From: Candidatus Sumerlaeota bacterium
GTDB taxonomy: Bacteria; Sumerlaeota; Sumerlaeia; JADFCT01
NCBI GenBank assembly: GCA_026398575.1
Contig: JAPLSP010000077.1
Location: 1 to 27,071 of the forward strand
Length of the DNA stretch: 27,071 nucleotides
Direction: 5' to 3'
Both the position numbers and the translations under genes were made by a program. Position 1 is the first letter of the stretch. Every line of letters begins with the position of its first letter. Shown one piece after another: positions 18,643 to 26,114 of this stretch. The notes below the pieces were generated by a model. It ran no database searches. It saw only the letters and a list, made by a program, of their open reading frames with translations, and had not been told where the DNA came from.

Positions 18643-20499
18643 ATGTCTTCACCTGAACCATCCGGCGGCGCTTCAAGTCCTGGGCCTGGCGATGAAGGCA
18701 AGCCGTTTGCCTCCAAGATCAAGCGCCTGGTCATCGGCGCGCCGCGAGATATCCACGATCGTTCCATCTTTCATCGAATATCATTAGTAGCCCTTTTGGC
18801 TTGGATCGGGCTGGGCGCCGATGGGCTGTCTTCGTCCTGCTACGGCCCTGAAGAGGCATTCCGGACTCTGGGCGCGCACACCTATCTGGCCATAGGTCTG
18901 GCCTTGCTGATGGGGTTGACCGTCATGGTCATCTCGGCTGCCTATAGCCGCATTATCGAGGAGTTCCCCAGTGGCGGCGGCTATTTCGTAGCCACCAAGC
19001 TCCTGGGTCCCAAGATCGGCGTGATTTCCGGCTGCGCCCTTCTGGTGGACTATGTAATGACCATCACGGTTTCCATTGCCAGCGCAGGCGATGCGCTGTT
19101 CAGCTTCCTTCCCCCGTCCTGGGCGCCGTTGAAATATGAAGTCGAAATCGCGCTCATCATCGGCCTGACGATCCTCAACATTCGCGGCGTCAAGGAGTCC
19201 GTGTTGATTTTGACGCCGATTTTTGTCATTTTTTTAATCCTGCATGTCTTCCTGATTGTGGGCGGAGTGGTTGTGAAAGCTGGCGACGTTCCCCAAGCGG
19301 CGGCGGCGGCGAGTTCGGGTTTTCGCAGCGGTTTGACAAACCTGTCGCTCGCGCTTACCGCTTCCGGCTTGCTGCTGTGTTATCTGCTTTGGAACGTAAG
19401 CCCCGTCGAGGGCAAAACGCTGAACGCCGTCTTGGTTGAGCGCTTCACGCAAGGGATGCCCTTGGCGCCGGTCATTATTGTTGCGACGCTGGTTTCCGAG
19501 GGCGCATTGCTGATTGTCGGCGCGCTGGCGGGATTCATTGGCGGCCCGCGCATCCTCGCCAACATGGCAGTGGACGGCTGGATACCACGGCGGTTTGCGG
19601 CGCTTTCCGAGCGCCTGACCACGGAAAACGGCATTCTGCTGATGGGCGCCGCCTCGATCGCCGCGCTCGTTTATACGCATGGTGACGTCCGCCAGCTGGT
19701 GATCATGTACAGCATCAACGTCTTCCTGACGTTTTCGCTCTCGATGTTCGGCATGGCGCGCCTGTGGCTGGGACGGCGCAAGGAAGCGGCGCATTGGCGG
19801 CGTAAGTTCCTGCTTTTTGCCATCGGCCTGGCGCTGTGCGGCGCCATCCTGGTGATCACGATCTTCGAAAAATTCAGCGAGGGCGGGTGGATCACGCTCC
19901 TTGTGACGGGCGTTCTGGTTGTCTTGTGTCTGCTGATCAATCGCCACTACAAGCTCGTTGTCCTCAAGCTGAAGGAAATCTACAAGCAACTGGAGGCGAT
20001 TCCGGAACAGCCCGGCGTTCAGGCGTCGCCGTTCGATCCCTCGAAGCCGATCGCCGCCGTGCTCGTCGCCAGCTATAGCGGGCTTGGCATCCATACGGTC
20101 CTGAATATTTTCCGCCAGTTTCCGGGGCTGTACAAGAACTTGATTTTTATTTCCGTCGGGGTTGTGGATTCGGGCGAGTTCAAAGGCGAAGGCGCGATAG
20201 ACGCGCTGCGGGAGCGGACGGAAGCCACGCTTAAAAAATACGAAGAGCTGGCGCGAAACCTGGGTATTCCCGCGATCAGCCGATTTGCGCTCGGCACGGA
20301 CGCCATGGCCGAGGCCGAGCGGCTGTGTCTCGACATCGCGCGCGAATTCCCCAGCACGATGTTTTTCGCGGGCAAACTGGTCTTCCAGCGCGAGAAATGG
20401 TATCAGCGGTTGTTGCACAACGAGACCGCGTTCTATCTTTCCAAGCGGCTCAATGAGTCGGGCCGCATGATGGTTGTTCTTCCGGCAAGGGTGACGTGA
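18643..20499 (+). CDS. KimA-like APC-superfamily potassium/amino-acid transporter
   Basis: The product has 618 residues. About twelve membrane segments (roughly residues 45-440) carry family marks: LGADGLSSSCYGPEEAF in the first helix, EEFPSGGGYFVATKLLG, LLVDYVMTITVSIASAGDAL and ILNIRGVKES. These match the KimA (YdaO) branch of APC permeases, some of which are high-affinity K+ importers inhibited by c-di-AMP. The C-terminal 170 residues are cytosolic and look like a USP-type alpha/beta domain (PIAAVLVASYSGLGIHTVLNIF), as in KimA. Length is close to KimA's 607. The ATG at 18643 was chosen because the open frame upstream is the riboswitch; GGGG lies 11 bases before it, a weak ribosome binding site. 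The riboswitch context supports potassium rather than amino-acid transport, but the substrate is inferred. Confidence 0.83.
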   Translation: MSSPEPSGGASSPGPGDEGKPFASKIKRLVIGAPRDIHDRSIFHRISLVALLAWIGLGADGLSSSCYGPEEAFRTLGAHTYLAIGLALLMGLTVMVISAAYSRIIEEFPSGGGYFVATKLLGPKIGVISGCALLVDYVMTITVSIASAGDALFSFLPPSWAPLKYEVEIALIIGLTILNIRGVKESVLILTPIFVIFLILHVFLIVGGVVVKAGDVPQAAAAASSGFRSGLTNLSLALTASGLLLCYLLWNVSPVEGKTLNAVLVERFTQGMPLAPVIIVATLVSEGALLIVGALAGFIGGPRILANMAVDGWIPRRFAALSERLTTENGILLMGAASIAALVYTHGDVRQLVIMYSINVFLTFSLSMFGMARLWLGRRKEAAHWRRKFLLFAIGLALCGAILVITIFEKFSEGGWITLLVTGVLVVLCLLINRHYKLVVLKLKEIYKQLEAIPEQPGVQASPFDPSKPIAAVLVASYSGLGIHTVLNIFRQFPGLYKNLIFISVGVVDSGEFKGEGAIDALRERTEATLKKYEELARNLGIPAISRFALGTDAMAEAERLCLDIAREFPSTMFFAGKLVFQREKWYQRLLHNETAFYLSKRLNESGRMMVVLPARVT

Positions 20500-20511
20500 G
20501 GGGGGGAGGGC

Positions 20512-20547
20512 AGGGACCTAAGGGACCCAAGGGACAAAAGGGACAAC
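20512..20547. repeat. Four 9-bp units AGGGACNNN
   Basis: Units are AGGGACCTA, AGGGACCCA, AGGGACAAA and AGGGACAAC, just after the transporter gene and preceded by a G-run (20501-20510). The spaced GGG tracts could fold into a G-quadruplex on the plus strand. The rest of the gap to about 20686 is T-rich with no clear feature. Confidence 0.75.
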
Positions 20548-20722
20548 GGAAAGGGCGCAAATGACCACTTAAAGCGGTAGGGGTCTGGGGATAATCTTCA
20601 TTTTTATGGTCGCGATTTTTTTTCCGAGTTAGCGAGCAAGTTTTTTAGTTTTACTGCGACTTACTTTTTAAGGGCTTTGATCTTTCATGTTTTTCCTAGA
20701 ACCAATACTGAAAGCCTGGCGC

Positions 20723-22216
20723 ATGAATCGCGTTTCTTCTTGTCTGCGAGTCGCGCTGGCGCCGGCGCTGGCCGCGCTGGCCGTCTCGTGCTCAGAGTTG
20801 GGCAACTACAACGATCAGATGGCCGGCGTGCGCGGCGCTTTTGCGGCGGGTCAGAATCAGACGGCGCGCAGCTTGATGCTCGAACGGATGGAAGGCGGCG
20901 GCAAAGGGGAGGGAAGGCTCAACCCCTGGCTCGAGTTGGGGATCATTGACCACACCGCCGGCGCTTATGAGCAAAGCTCGAAAGACCTGCAAACAGCCGG
21001 ACGCATTGTGCGCGAGTTTGAGAACCGCGCCGTCATCAGCGCGCGGGACGCCGCGGGAGAAGCCGCCACGATGGTGATCAACGAGCGCGCGCAGCCGTAT
21101 CAGGGCGAGGCGTTCGAGAAAACGCTGATCCATACCTTCGACGCCGTGAATTATATGATGCGCAACGACTGGGAGGGCGCGGCGGTCGAGGCGCGGCGCG
21201 GATACCAGCGCCAGGAAGAAATCGCCAAACGCTGCCAGAGCGAGCTGGAGGAAGCGCGCAAACAGGCGCAAAGCCCGAACCCGCAGGCGACTTATGATCA
21301 GGCGCAGGTGATGAAGAATTACGAGAGCCAGTTCGCCAACCTGCGTCCGGTGGCGTCGCGCGTCGCAAACGCCTATCAGAACGCCTTTACGAACTATATC
21401 TCGGGGGTGATCTTCAACGCGCACGGCGACTACAATGACGCCTACATCGAACTCAAGCGGGCCGATCAATGGCGTCCGGGCGCGCCGTGCCTCGGGCCGC
21501 TGCTGATCGAAACCGCGATGAAAGGCGGCTTCCCGGAAGACGTGAAAAAGTGGGAAGCCAAGTATCGCCTCAACAGCAAACAGGTAATGGATTGGGCCGG
21601 GCGCAATCCGTGCGAGGTGATCGTCATCTTCGAAAACGGCTGGGCGCCCGTCAAAGAGCAGATCAAGATCCCCATCCCAACGCCGCACGCCATCGGCACG
21701 CTGGCGCTGCCGCGCTATGAGCTGCAGGGCGGCTTCGCGCAAACGCTGCGCGTGTCGGCGGGCGGACAGCAAGGCGCCACCGACCTGATGGGCGACATCG
21801 AAGGCCAGGCCGCGCGCTGCCTGCTCGACCGGATGCCGTATTACGTCATCAAAGGCGCCCTGCGCGTGGCGGCGCGGCTGGTGGCCGAGAACATCGCCGC
21901 CGAACAACGGCGGCGGGATGCGCGCAAACGCGGGCAGAATGACGATCTGGCGCAGGCGCTGATGTTCGCCGGCTTCACGGCGCTCAACATCATCGTCGAG
22001 CAGGCCGATCTGCGCGCATGGACGCTCCTGCCGAAGAATTTGCAGGTGGCGCGGCTGCGGCTTCCCGAAGGGGCGGCGACGTTTGCCCTTTCGCCCGAAG
22101 GCGGTCAGGCGTATGGTCAACACAACGTCACGATGAATTTGCGCCGGAACCGCCCGAACGTAATTCTTGTTCGTTCGACGGGCGGCGCCGTCATCGTGCA
22201 TACGAACGACAAATAG
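20723..22216 (+). CDS. COG3014-like lipoprotein
   Basis: The product has 497 residues from this start. MNRVSSCLRVAL to LAALAVSC is a lipoprotein signal with the lipid Cys in AVSC, which is why I prefer 20723. The in-frame ATG at 20687 (AAGGG 12 bases upstream) adds 12 residues and cannot be excluded. The body is largely helical with TPR-like pairs (NYISGVIFNAHGDYNDAYIELKRA). The later part has the COG3014 pattern VIVIFENGWAPVKEQIKIPIP, then DLRAWTLLPKNLQVARLRLPEG. Function is not established. Such proteins occur next to YcfL and LpoB homologues, as here, pointing to a role with the LpoB/penicillin-binding-protein machinery at the outer membrane. It leads the plus-strand envelope cluster. Confidence 0.78.
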   Translation: MNRVSSCLRVALAPALAALAVSCSELGNYNDQMAGVRGAFAAGQNQTARSLMLERMEGGGKGEGRLNPWLELGIIDHTAGAYEQSSKDLQTAGRIVREFENRAVISARDAAGEAATMVINERAQPYQGEAFEKTLIHTFDAVNYMMRNDWEGAAVEARRGYQRQEEIAKRCQSELEEARKQAQSPNPQATYDQAQVMKNYESQFANLRPVASRVANAYQNAFTNYISGVIFNAHGDYNDAYIELKRADQWRPGAPCLGPLLIETAMKGGFPEDVKKWEAKYRLNSKQVMDWAGRNPCEVIVIFENGWAPVKEQIKIPIPTPHAIGTLALPRYELQGGFAQTLRVSAGGQQGATDLMGDIEGQAARCLLDRMPYYVIKGALRVAARLVAENIAAEQRRRDARKRGQNDDLAQALMFAGFTALNIIVEQADLRAWTLLPKNLQVARLRLPEGAATFALSPEGGQAYGQHNVTMNLRRNRPNVILVRSTGGAVIVHTNDK

Positions 22217-22304
22217 TTAGTAGTTCCACCGTTAGTAGTTCTACCTTTAGGTGGCGCTTGTAGTTCCACCTTCAGGTGGTGTTTGGAGTTCAATCTTCAG
22301 ATTG
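22216..22304. repeat. Tandem hairpin repeats, 25-bp period (same family as 2435-2522, reversed)
   Basis: Units share GTAGTTC followed by a hairpin and (G)TGGCGC-like ends. The hairpins are CTACCT-TT-AGGTGG at 22241, CCACCT-TC-AGGTGG at 22266 and CAATCT-TC-AGATTG at 22291, exactly 25 bp apart, plus a truncated unit at 22216-22230. Stem bases differ between units but remain complementary. It lies directly after the COG3014-like stop codon. Confidence 0.8.
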
Positions 22305-22309
22305 CGCCT

Positions 22310-22325
22310 CGCAAAAATTTTTGCG
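22310..22325. promoter_or_regulatory. Perfect 16-bp palindrome before the ycfL-like gene
   Basis: CGCAAAAATTTTTGCG is fully self-complementary and lies 65 bases upstream of the YcfL-like start. It could be an operator or the junction of the repeat array. No further evidence of function is seen. Confidence 0.3.
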
Positions 22326-22390
22326 GCAAGATTTATCGCCTGCCCGTGACTATAAGAAATAGGCAATCCCACCCAAGAAAGGCCAATATC

Positions 22391-22858
22391 ATGCAAACCC
22401 GCAAACAAACGCATAACCAAACCCATAAGCAGAGCTGCTTTATGGCGGCGCTCGGTCTTGCGCTCACCCTCAGCGCCGGCGTTCTATTTTCAGGCTGCAA
22501 TACAAGCCCCAACACCATGGTGGGACAATCGGGCCAGGGCGGATTGAATGCTTATGTCAACATCGCCAATCGCAGCCTTCAAAAAGACATCACGCTGGTC
22601 AACGCGCTCTCGAAGGAGACCAACGGCTTTCTCGTGGCGGCGGTGACGCTCAAGAGCCATGTGAAAAGCACGCAGGAGTTTGAATACAAATTCCAGTGGT
22701 TTGATGCAAACGGCCTGGAGATTCGCGATGTAAAAACCCATTGGCAGCTCGACCGCATTTTTGGCTATGAGGAAAAACAGCTGCAAGGCATCGCCCCGAC
22801 GGAATTGGCCGCGACGTTCAAGCTGATGATCCGCGAGCCGCAGCCGGTTACGCGCTAA
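22391..22858 (+). CDS. YcfL-like (DUF1425) lipoprotein
   Basis: The product has 155 residues. The start at 22391 has AAAGG 8 bases upstream and gives a proper lipoprotein signal (ALGLALTLSAGVLFSGC). The mature part shows the DUF1425 pattern: NIANRSLQKDITLVNALSKETNGFLVAAVTL, then FEYKFQWFDANGLEI and a closing IAPTELAATFKLMIREP. In enterobacteria ycfL lies next to lpoB, whose product activates PBP1b from the outer membrane. Its own biochemical role is unknown. Here it sits between the COG3014-like gene and, after a two-gene insertion, the LpoB-like gene. Confidence 0.82.
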   Translation: MQTRKQTHNQTHKQSCFMAALGLALTLSAGVLFSGCNTSPNTMVGQSGQGGLNAYVNIANRSLQKDITLVNALSKETNGFLVAAVTLKSHVKSTQEFEYKFQWFDANGLEIRDVKTHWQLDRIFGYEEKQLQGIAPTELAATFKLMIREPQPVTR

Positions 22859-22913
22859 TCCCCGAAATGACCTATAAAAGGAACAAGTAAGCTGAAGTAT
22901 TGAGCAAATGCCA

Positions 22914-22949
22914 TTGACAAAGCGCCGAGCGTGGTAATAGCATTACCAC
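22914..22949 (+). promoter_or_regulatory. Promoter with overlapping palindromic operator for the XRE-ImmA pair
   Basis: A perfect -35 box TTGACA (22914-22919) and a -10-like TAGCAT (22938-22943) are 18 bases apart. The -10 lies inside the perfect inverted repeat GTGGTAAT-AGC-ATTACCAC (22931-22949). The start codon of the XRE gene is 24 bases downstream. The arrangement is typical of autorepression by a dimeric HTH protein. Confidence 0.7.
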
Positions 22950-22973
22950 ACCTTGTCAAAAGGAGCGCTAAAT

Positions 22974-23345
22974 ATGTTTGGCGATTTTATAAAAAAGCGC
23001 CGGCTTGAACTGAACCTTTCTTTGCGCGCGTTTTGTCTCAAGACGGGAGAAGACCCGAGCAACTGGAGCAAAATGGAAAGAGGAATACTAGGTCCTCCTG
23101 AAGACTACACTCGGCTGCTGCAAATTGCGCGTAATTTGGAGTTCGAGGATGGTTCTGAAGATTCACGGCATCTGTTTGATCTGGCTAGCGCTGACCGGGG
23201 ACGCATTCCACCGGACATCATGAATGAAGCGGAATTGGTTGCCAATTTGCCGGCGGTCTTCCGAACCATGCGTGGTGAGTCGCCCACCGAAGAGGAGCTA
23301 ATCCGGCTTGCGGAGATTTTCCGTCGCGAAAGGACAAAGCGATAA
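22974..23345 (+). CDS. XRE-family HTH regulator (antitoxin-like), partner of ImmA/IrrE peptidase
   Basis: The product has 123 residues. The ATG at 22974 follows AAGGAG by 8 bases. Residues 1-60 form a Cro/C1-type helix-turn-helix (FGDFIKKRRLELNLSLRAF, then DPSNWSKMERG as the recognition helix). The remainder (IPPDIMNEAELVANLPAVFR, then EELIRLAEIFRRERTKR) matches a class of XRE proteins paired with COG2856 peptidases. The stop overlaps the next start (TAATG), so translation is coupled. It most likely represses its own promoter at the 22931-22949 palindrome. By analogy with ImmR/ImmA or predicted Xre-COG2856 toxin-antitoxin pairs, the peptidase may cleave or antagonise it. Confidence 0.85.
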   Translation: MFGDFIKKRRLELNLSLRAFCLKTGEDPSNWSKMERGILGPPEDYTRLLQIARNLEFEDGSEDSRHLFDLASADRGRIPPDIMNEAELVANLPAVFRTMRGESPTEEELIRLAEIFRRERTKR

Positions 23346-23968
23346 TGCGCGGCTTCCCGAAAAGCGTCTCGCGCTTTTCCAGGACGGACATTCAAAAGCA
23401 GGCGGATGATTTTCGAGCCAAGCATTGGCCGTCAGGCGCGTTGCCAGTTGATATTGAAATAATCATAGAACGCTTGGGCATGGATATTGAGCCCTTGCAT
23501 AATCTCAAAGAATCTTGTGATATCACAGCATGTCTCTGCCCGGATTTAAAAACAATCGCTGTGGATATGTCCACGATGATGGATCAAAGGCAGTTGGTGT
23601 ATTATCGTTTCTCTTTGGCGCATGAAATTGGGCATCTAATTTTACATAAAGATTTTTTTGAATGGCAATACGCACAGAATCTTAAAACGATTTCCCAATG
23701 GATCGAATTTGTAAAAGAAGCAAACAATAATTTATTCCCGGATTGTGCTGAGTCTGATGCCAATGAGTTTGCCGGACGATTGCTTGTTCCCAGAGACCAA
23801 TTGAAAAAAGAAACAGAGCGCCTGCTCTCGCAAATATCCAAGGAGGATCTTGCTCAAGCGTCAGATGACGCGGTGCGCAAACATATCGCATCGCGAATCT
23901 CCAGGCCATTTTTAGTGAGCTCGCAAACCATTGCTATTCGTCTTGAAAGAGAAGGTTTGTATCCATAA
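23345..23968 (+). CDS. ImmA/IrrE-family metallo-endopeptidase
   Basis: The product has 207 residues. The zinc-binding HEXXH is HEIGH (His93, Glu94, His97) within YRFSLAHEIGHLILH, and the downstream acidic ligand motif is AESDANEFAGRLLVP (Glu136). This is the gluzincin-like fold of ImmA (COG2856), cytosolic peptidases that cleave HTH repressors, or of IrrE stress regulators. No signal peptide or membrane segment is seen. It overlaps the XRE gene by one base. Base composition is clearly more AT-rich than its neighbours, especially 23600-23780, which together with its place inside the envelope cluster suggests acquisition by transfer. It could be a toxin-like component or a stress-response protease; the sequence does not decide. 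Confidence 0.87.
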   Translation: MRGFPKSVSRFSRTDIQKQADDFRAKHWPSGALPVDIEIIIERLGMDIEPLHNLKESCDITACLCPDLKTIAVDMSTMMDQRQLVYYRFSLAHEIGHLILHKDFFEWQYAQNLKTISQWIEFVKEANNNLFPDCAESDANEFAGRLLVPRDQLKKETERLLSQISKEDLAQASDDAVRKHIASRISRPFLVSSQTIAIRLEREGLYP

Positions 23969-23983
23969 CCTGTATCCATAACC
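23958..23983. repeat. 13-bp tandem duplication at the end of the ImmA gene
   Basis: TGTATCCATAACC occurs twice back to back (23958-23970 and 23971-23983). The first copy contains the stop codon of the peptidase gene and the second lies in the gap before the LpoB-like ribosome binding site. Confidence 0.9.
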
Positions 23984-24004
23984 AATTCCCAAGGAGTGAA
24001 TTTT

Positions 24005-24604
24005 ATGAAGAAGAACAAGCTTGTAACGATTTTGTTTGCGTTGTCCTGCGCTTGCGCGGCGCTGATCGGCTGCGCGCCGACCGTGTCGTATCAGGACCCG
24101 CAGGCCACCGAGACGGTCAACATTGATTTCGGGCGAACCGATCTGCAAATGATCGCCAATCAGATGATCAGTTCGCTGCTGAAGTCAGGGGTTATTGCGG
24201 AAGGGCAGCGGCCGGTGGTCTATTTCCAAGGCGTCCGCAACGTCACGGATGAGCACATTGACACAAAAAACATTACGGACAAGATCAAGGTCGCGCTCGT
24301 GCAAAGTAACAAGTTCCGGGTCACGGGGGCAATGGAAGTCCCGGATGAAATCCGCCGGCAGGTGGAATATCAGACGGGTTCCGGCATGGTTAGCGCAGAT
24401 AAGGCCGTGCGCATCGGCCACCAGATTGGCGCCAAATACTGTCTCTATGGCGACCTGACGAGCATCCGCAAAAGCGCCGGTCGCGTCGAGGACGTCTATT
24501 TCAAATTCACGCTCCAGCTGATTAACATAGAATCCGGCGTGCTCGAGTGGGCGGAGGATAAAGAAATCAGCAAAGGCCAGCGCCGCGCGTGGTTTGGCGG
24601 CTGA
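24005..24604 (+). CDS. lpoB: LpoB-like penicillin-binding-protein activator lipoprotein
   Basis: The product has 199 residues. AAGGAG lies 8 bases before the ATG at 24005. An earlier in-frame GTG at 23996 overlaps the ribosome binding site and is unlikely. The signal peptide ends at the lipobox LIGC. The mature domain has the LpoB pattern: YQDPQATETVNIDFGRTDLQ, PVVYFQGVRNVTDEHIDTKN, IKVALVQSNKFRVT, then IGAKYCLYGDLTSI and FTLQLINIESGVLEWAEDKEI. LpoB reaches through peptidoglycan to stimulate class A PBPs. The long disordered Pro-rich linker of the E. coli protein is absent. It is normally next to YcfL; here the XRE-ImmA pair separates them. A terminator follows at 24815-24851. Confidence 0.86.
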   Translation: MKKNKLVTILFALSCACAALIGCAPTVSYQDPQATETVNIDFGRTDLQMIANQMISSLLKSGVIAEGQRPVVYFQGVRNVTDEHIDTKNITDKIKVALVQSNKFRVTGAMEVPDEIRRQVEYQTGSGMVSADKAVRIGHQIGAKYCLYGDLTSIRKSAGRVEDVYFKFTLQLINIESGVLEWAEDKEISKGQRRAWFGG

Positions 24605-24656
24605 CGGATTTGAGCCATAAATTCAGCAACGTGATTTTGCCTAAGAGGCGACAGGA

Positions 24657-24791
24657 ATGCGCTCGGAAACGGCGCCAGCTTTTGGAGTAAGGTGGCTCGC
24701 CGCCTTCCTTTTGGCGTTTCAATGGCCTTGGCGCTAAAAAGAAGGCGGCAAGCCACCTTACTCCAAAAGCTGGCGCCGCTCCTATCCGCAT
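24657..24791. repeat. Fold-back (MITE/REP-like) element, complete copy
   Basis: Arms of about 40 bp pair almost perfectly: 24671-24712 (GGCGCCAGCTTTTGGAGTAA...) and 24736-24777. Weaker complementarity extends to ATGCG / CGCAT at the ends. The loop is about 25 bases. It lies between the convergent lpoB-like and recA genes. A partial second copy is at 1-91. No coding capacity and no transposase is seen. Confidence 0.8.
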
Positions 24792-24814
24792 GAATCTACT
24801 TTATTAAAGTATAC

Positions 24815-24851
24815 GCCCCCACCGACGCCATGCCGGTGGGGGCCTTTTTTT
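24815..24851 (+). terminator. Intrinsic terminator after the lpoB-like gene
   Basis: GCCCCCACCG (24815-24824) pairs with CGGTGGGGGC (24834-24843) around a nine-base loop, followed by seven T residues (24845-24851). It is a strong terminator on the plus strand. On the minus strand the downstream sequence is only partly T-rich, so it may also help end recA transcription, but less efficiently. Confidence 0.9.
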
Positions 24852-24867
24852 GAATCAATCGCTTGAG

Positions 24868-25947
24868 CTATTCTGCAGCTTCAGGCCCTGCTGCTTCCGA
24901 CGAGGTTGAGGGCGGCGGCATTGCGATGCGGCTGGCGCCGGCGGCAAATAATTTCGCGCGCAGCAGGCCGTCAATCTTGCCGCGCACGTCGGGATGATCT
25001 ATCAGGAATTGCTTGGTGTTCTCGCGTCCCTGGCCGAGGCGTTCGCTTTCGAAGGAGAACCAGGCCCCGCTCTTCTCGATGATCTGATTGGCTACGGCCA
25101 GGTCCACCAGGTCGCCCTCGCGCGAGATGCCGAAGCCGTACATGATGTCGAATTCGGCGTCGCGGAAGGGAGCGGCCATCTTGTTTTTGACGATACGCGC
25201 GCGGGTGCGGTTGCCTATGCTTTGAGTTCCATCCTTGATGGCGCCGATCCGGCGAACATCCAGGCGCACGGAAGCGGCGAATTTCAGGGCGCGTCCGCCG
25301 GGCGTGGTCTCATTGCTGCCGTACATCACGCCGATTTTTTCGCGAATCTGGTTGATGAAGATCAGGCACGTCGAAGAACGCGACACGGCCGGCAGGAGCT
25401 TGCGCATGGCCTGCGACATCAAACGCGCCTGAATGCCGACGAAGGCATCGCCCATTTCGCCTTCGATTTCCGCGCGCGGCACCAGGGCGGCCACCGAATC
25501 CACGACGACGATGTCCACGGCGTTGCTGCGCACGAGCGTTTCGACGATGTCCAGCGCCTGCTCGCCGGTGTCGGGCTGGCTGATGAGCAAATTGTCGAGG
25601 TTCACGCCGAGCGCCTGCGTATAAACCGGGTCAATGGCCTGTTCGGCGTCAATATAGGCCGCCGTTCCGCCCGCTTTCTGGGCTTCGGCGACGGCGTGCA
25701 GCGCCAGCGTGGTTTTGCCCGAGGATTCCGGACCGAAGATTTCGATCATGCGTCCGCGCGGGTAGCCGCCGACGCCGAGGGCCAGGTCAATCGAAAGCGC
25801 GCCCGAGGGGATGACGGAGATGCCGTCGGACAAGCGCCCCTCGTTGAAGCGCATGATGGAGCCTTTGCCGTACTGCTTTTCAATTTGCGAAAGCGCCAGA
25901 TCAAGCGCCTTGAGCCGGTCGTCTTTGGGGTCGGAATTTTTAGCCAT
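24868..25947 (-). CDS. recA: RecA recombinase
   Basis: The product has 359 residues, the usual length. RecA forms ATP-dependent filaments on single-stranded DNA, promotes strand exchange and activates LexA self-cleavage. Walker A is GPESSGKTT (72-80), with the ATPase Glu at 102 (IDAEQ) and Walker B at VVVDS (147-151). Loop L1 is at about 157-168 and loop L2 at about 199-217 ([20 protein letters not shown]). Small departures from the common sequence are Gln103 where His is usual after the catalytic Glu (DAEH), AF for SH in GDAFVG, and SN for NP in the L2 loop. Lineage-specific variation is likely and the protein should be functional. GGGAG lies 9 bases upstream of the ATG. The leader between zapA and recA contains two stem-loops. 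Confidence 0.97.
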   Translation of the reverse strand: MAKNSDPKDDRLKALDLALSQIEKQYGKGSIMRFNEGRLSDGISVIPSGALSIDLALGVGGYPRGRMIEIFGPESSGKTTLALHAVAEAQKAGGTAAYIDAEQAIDPVYTQALGVNLDNLLISQPDTGEQALDIVETLVRSNAVDIVVVDSVAALVPRAEIEGEMGDAFVGIQARLMSQAMRKLLPAVSRSSTCLIFINQIREKIGVMYGSNETTPGGRALKFAASVRLDVRRIGAIKDGTQSIGNRTRARIVKNKMAAPFRDAEFDIMYGFGISREGDLVDLAVANQIIEKSGAWFSFESERLGQGRENTKQFLIDHPDVRGKIDGLLRAKLFAAGASRIAMPPPSTSSEAAGPEAAE

Positions 25948-25996
25948 GAAATAATCTCCCGATTATGATTTGAAATTTGTTTTTGCAGCATCATTG

Positions 25997-26039
25997 TTTA
26001 AGGTCGCAGTTTGCGACCTTAAAGAGGCGTATTCCTCTT
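25997..26039 (-). promoter_or_regulatory. Two adjacent stem-loops in the recA leader
   Basis: A perfect inverted repeat has 12-bp arms, TTTAAGGTCGCA (25997-26008) and TGCGACCTTAAA (26012-26023), with three bases between. It abuts a second one, AAGAGG-CGTATT-CCTCTT (about 26022-26039). They lie 50-92 bases upstream of the recA start and downstream of zapA. They could be a repressor site (an SOS-type box of unusual sequence) or RNA hairpins. Neither has a T-run, so an ordinary terminator is unlikely. Confidence 0.55.
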
Positions 26040-26114
26040 GATTTAATTGAAATGCAAAATCTTGTATAATAATGTCATCGCTGAAAAGCGTTGCTCGATC
26101 AGGGGATGCGGTTA

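Noticed and set aside
20792..22201. 469-codon minus-strand open frame opposite the COG3014-like gene
   Set aside because: The plus-strand product has a lipoprotein signal and family motifs; the antisense frame is His/Arg-rich without any recognisable domain.
26065..26070. TATAAT as a plus-strand promoter antisense to zapA
   Set aside because: No -35 box at 16-18 bases upstream, and no plus-strand gene follows.
25948..26114. 6S RNA gene downstream of zapA, as in proteobacteria
   Set aside because: The interval is only 167 bases, is also the recA leader, and shows two short hairpins rather than the long stem with a central bubble typical of 6S RNA.
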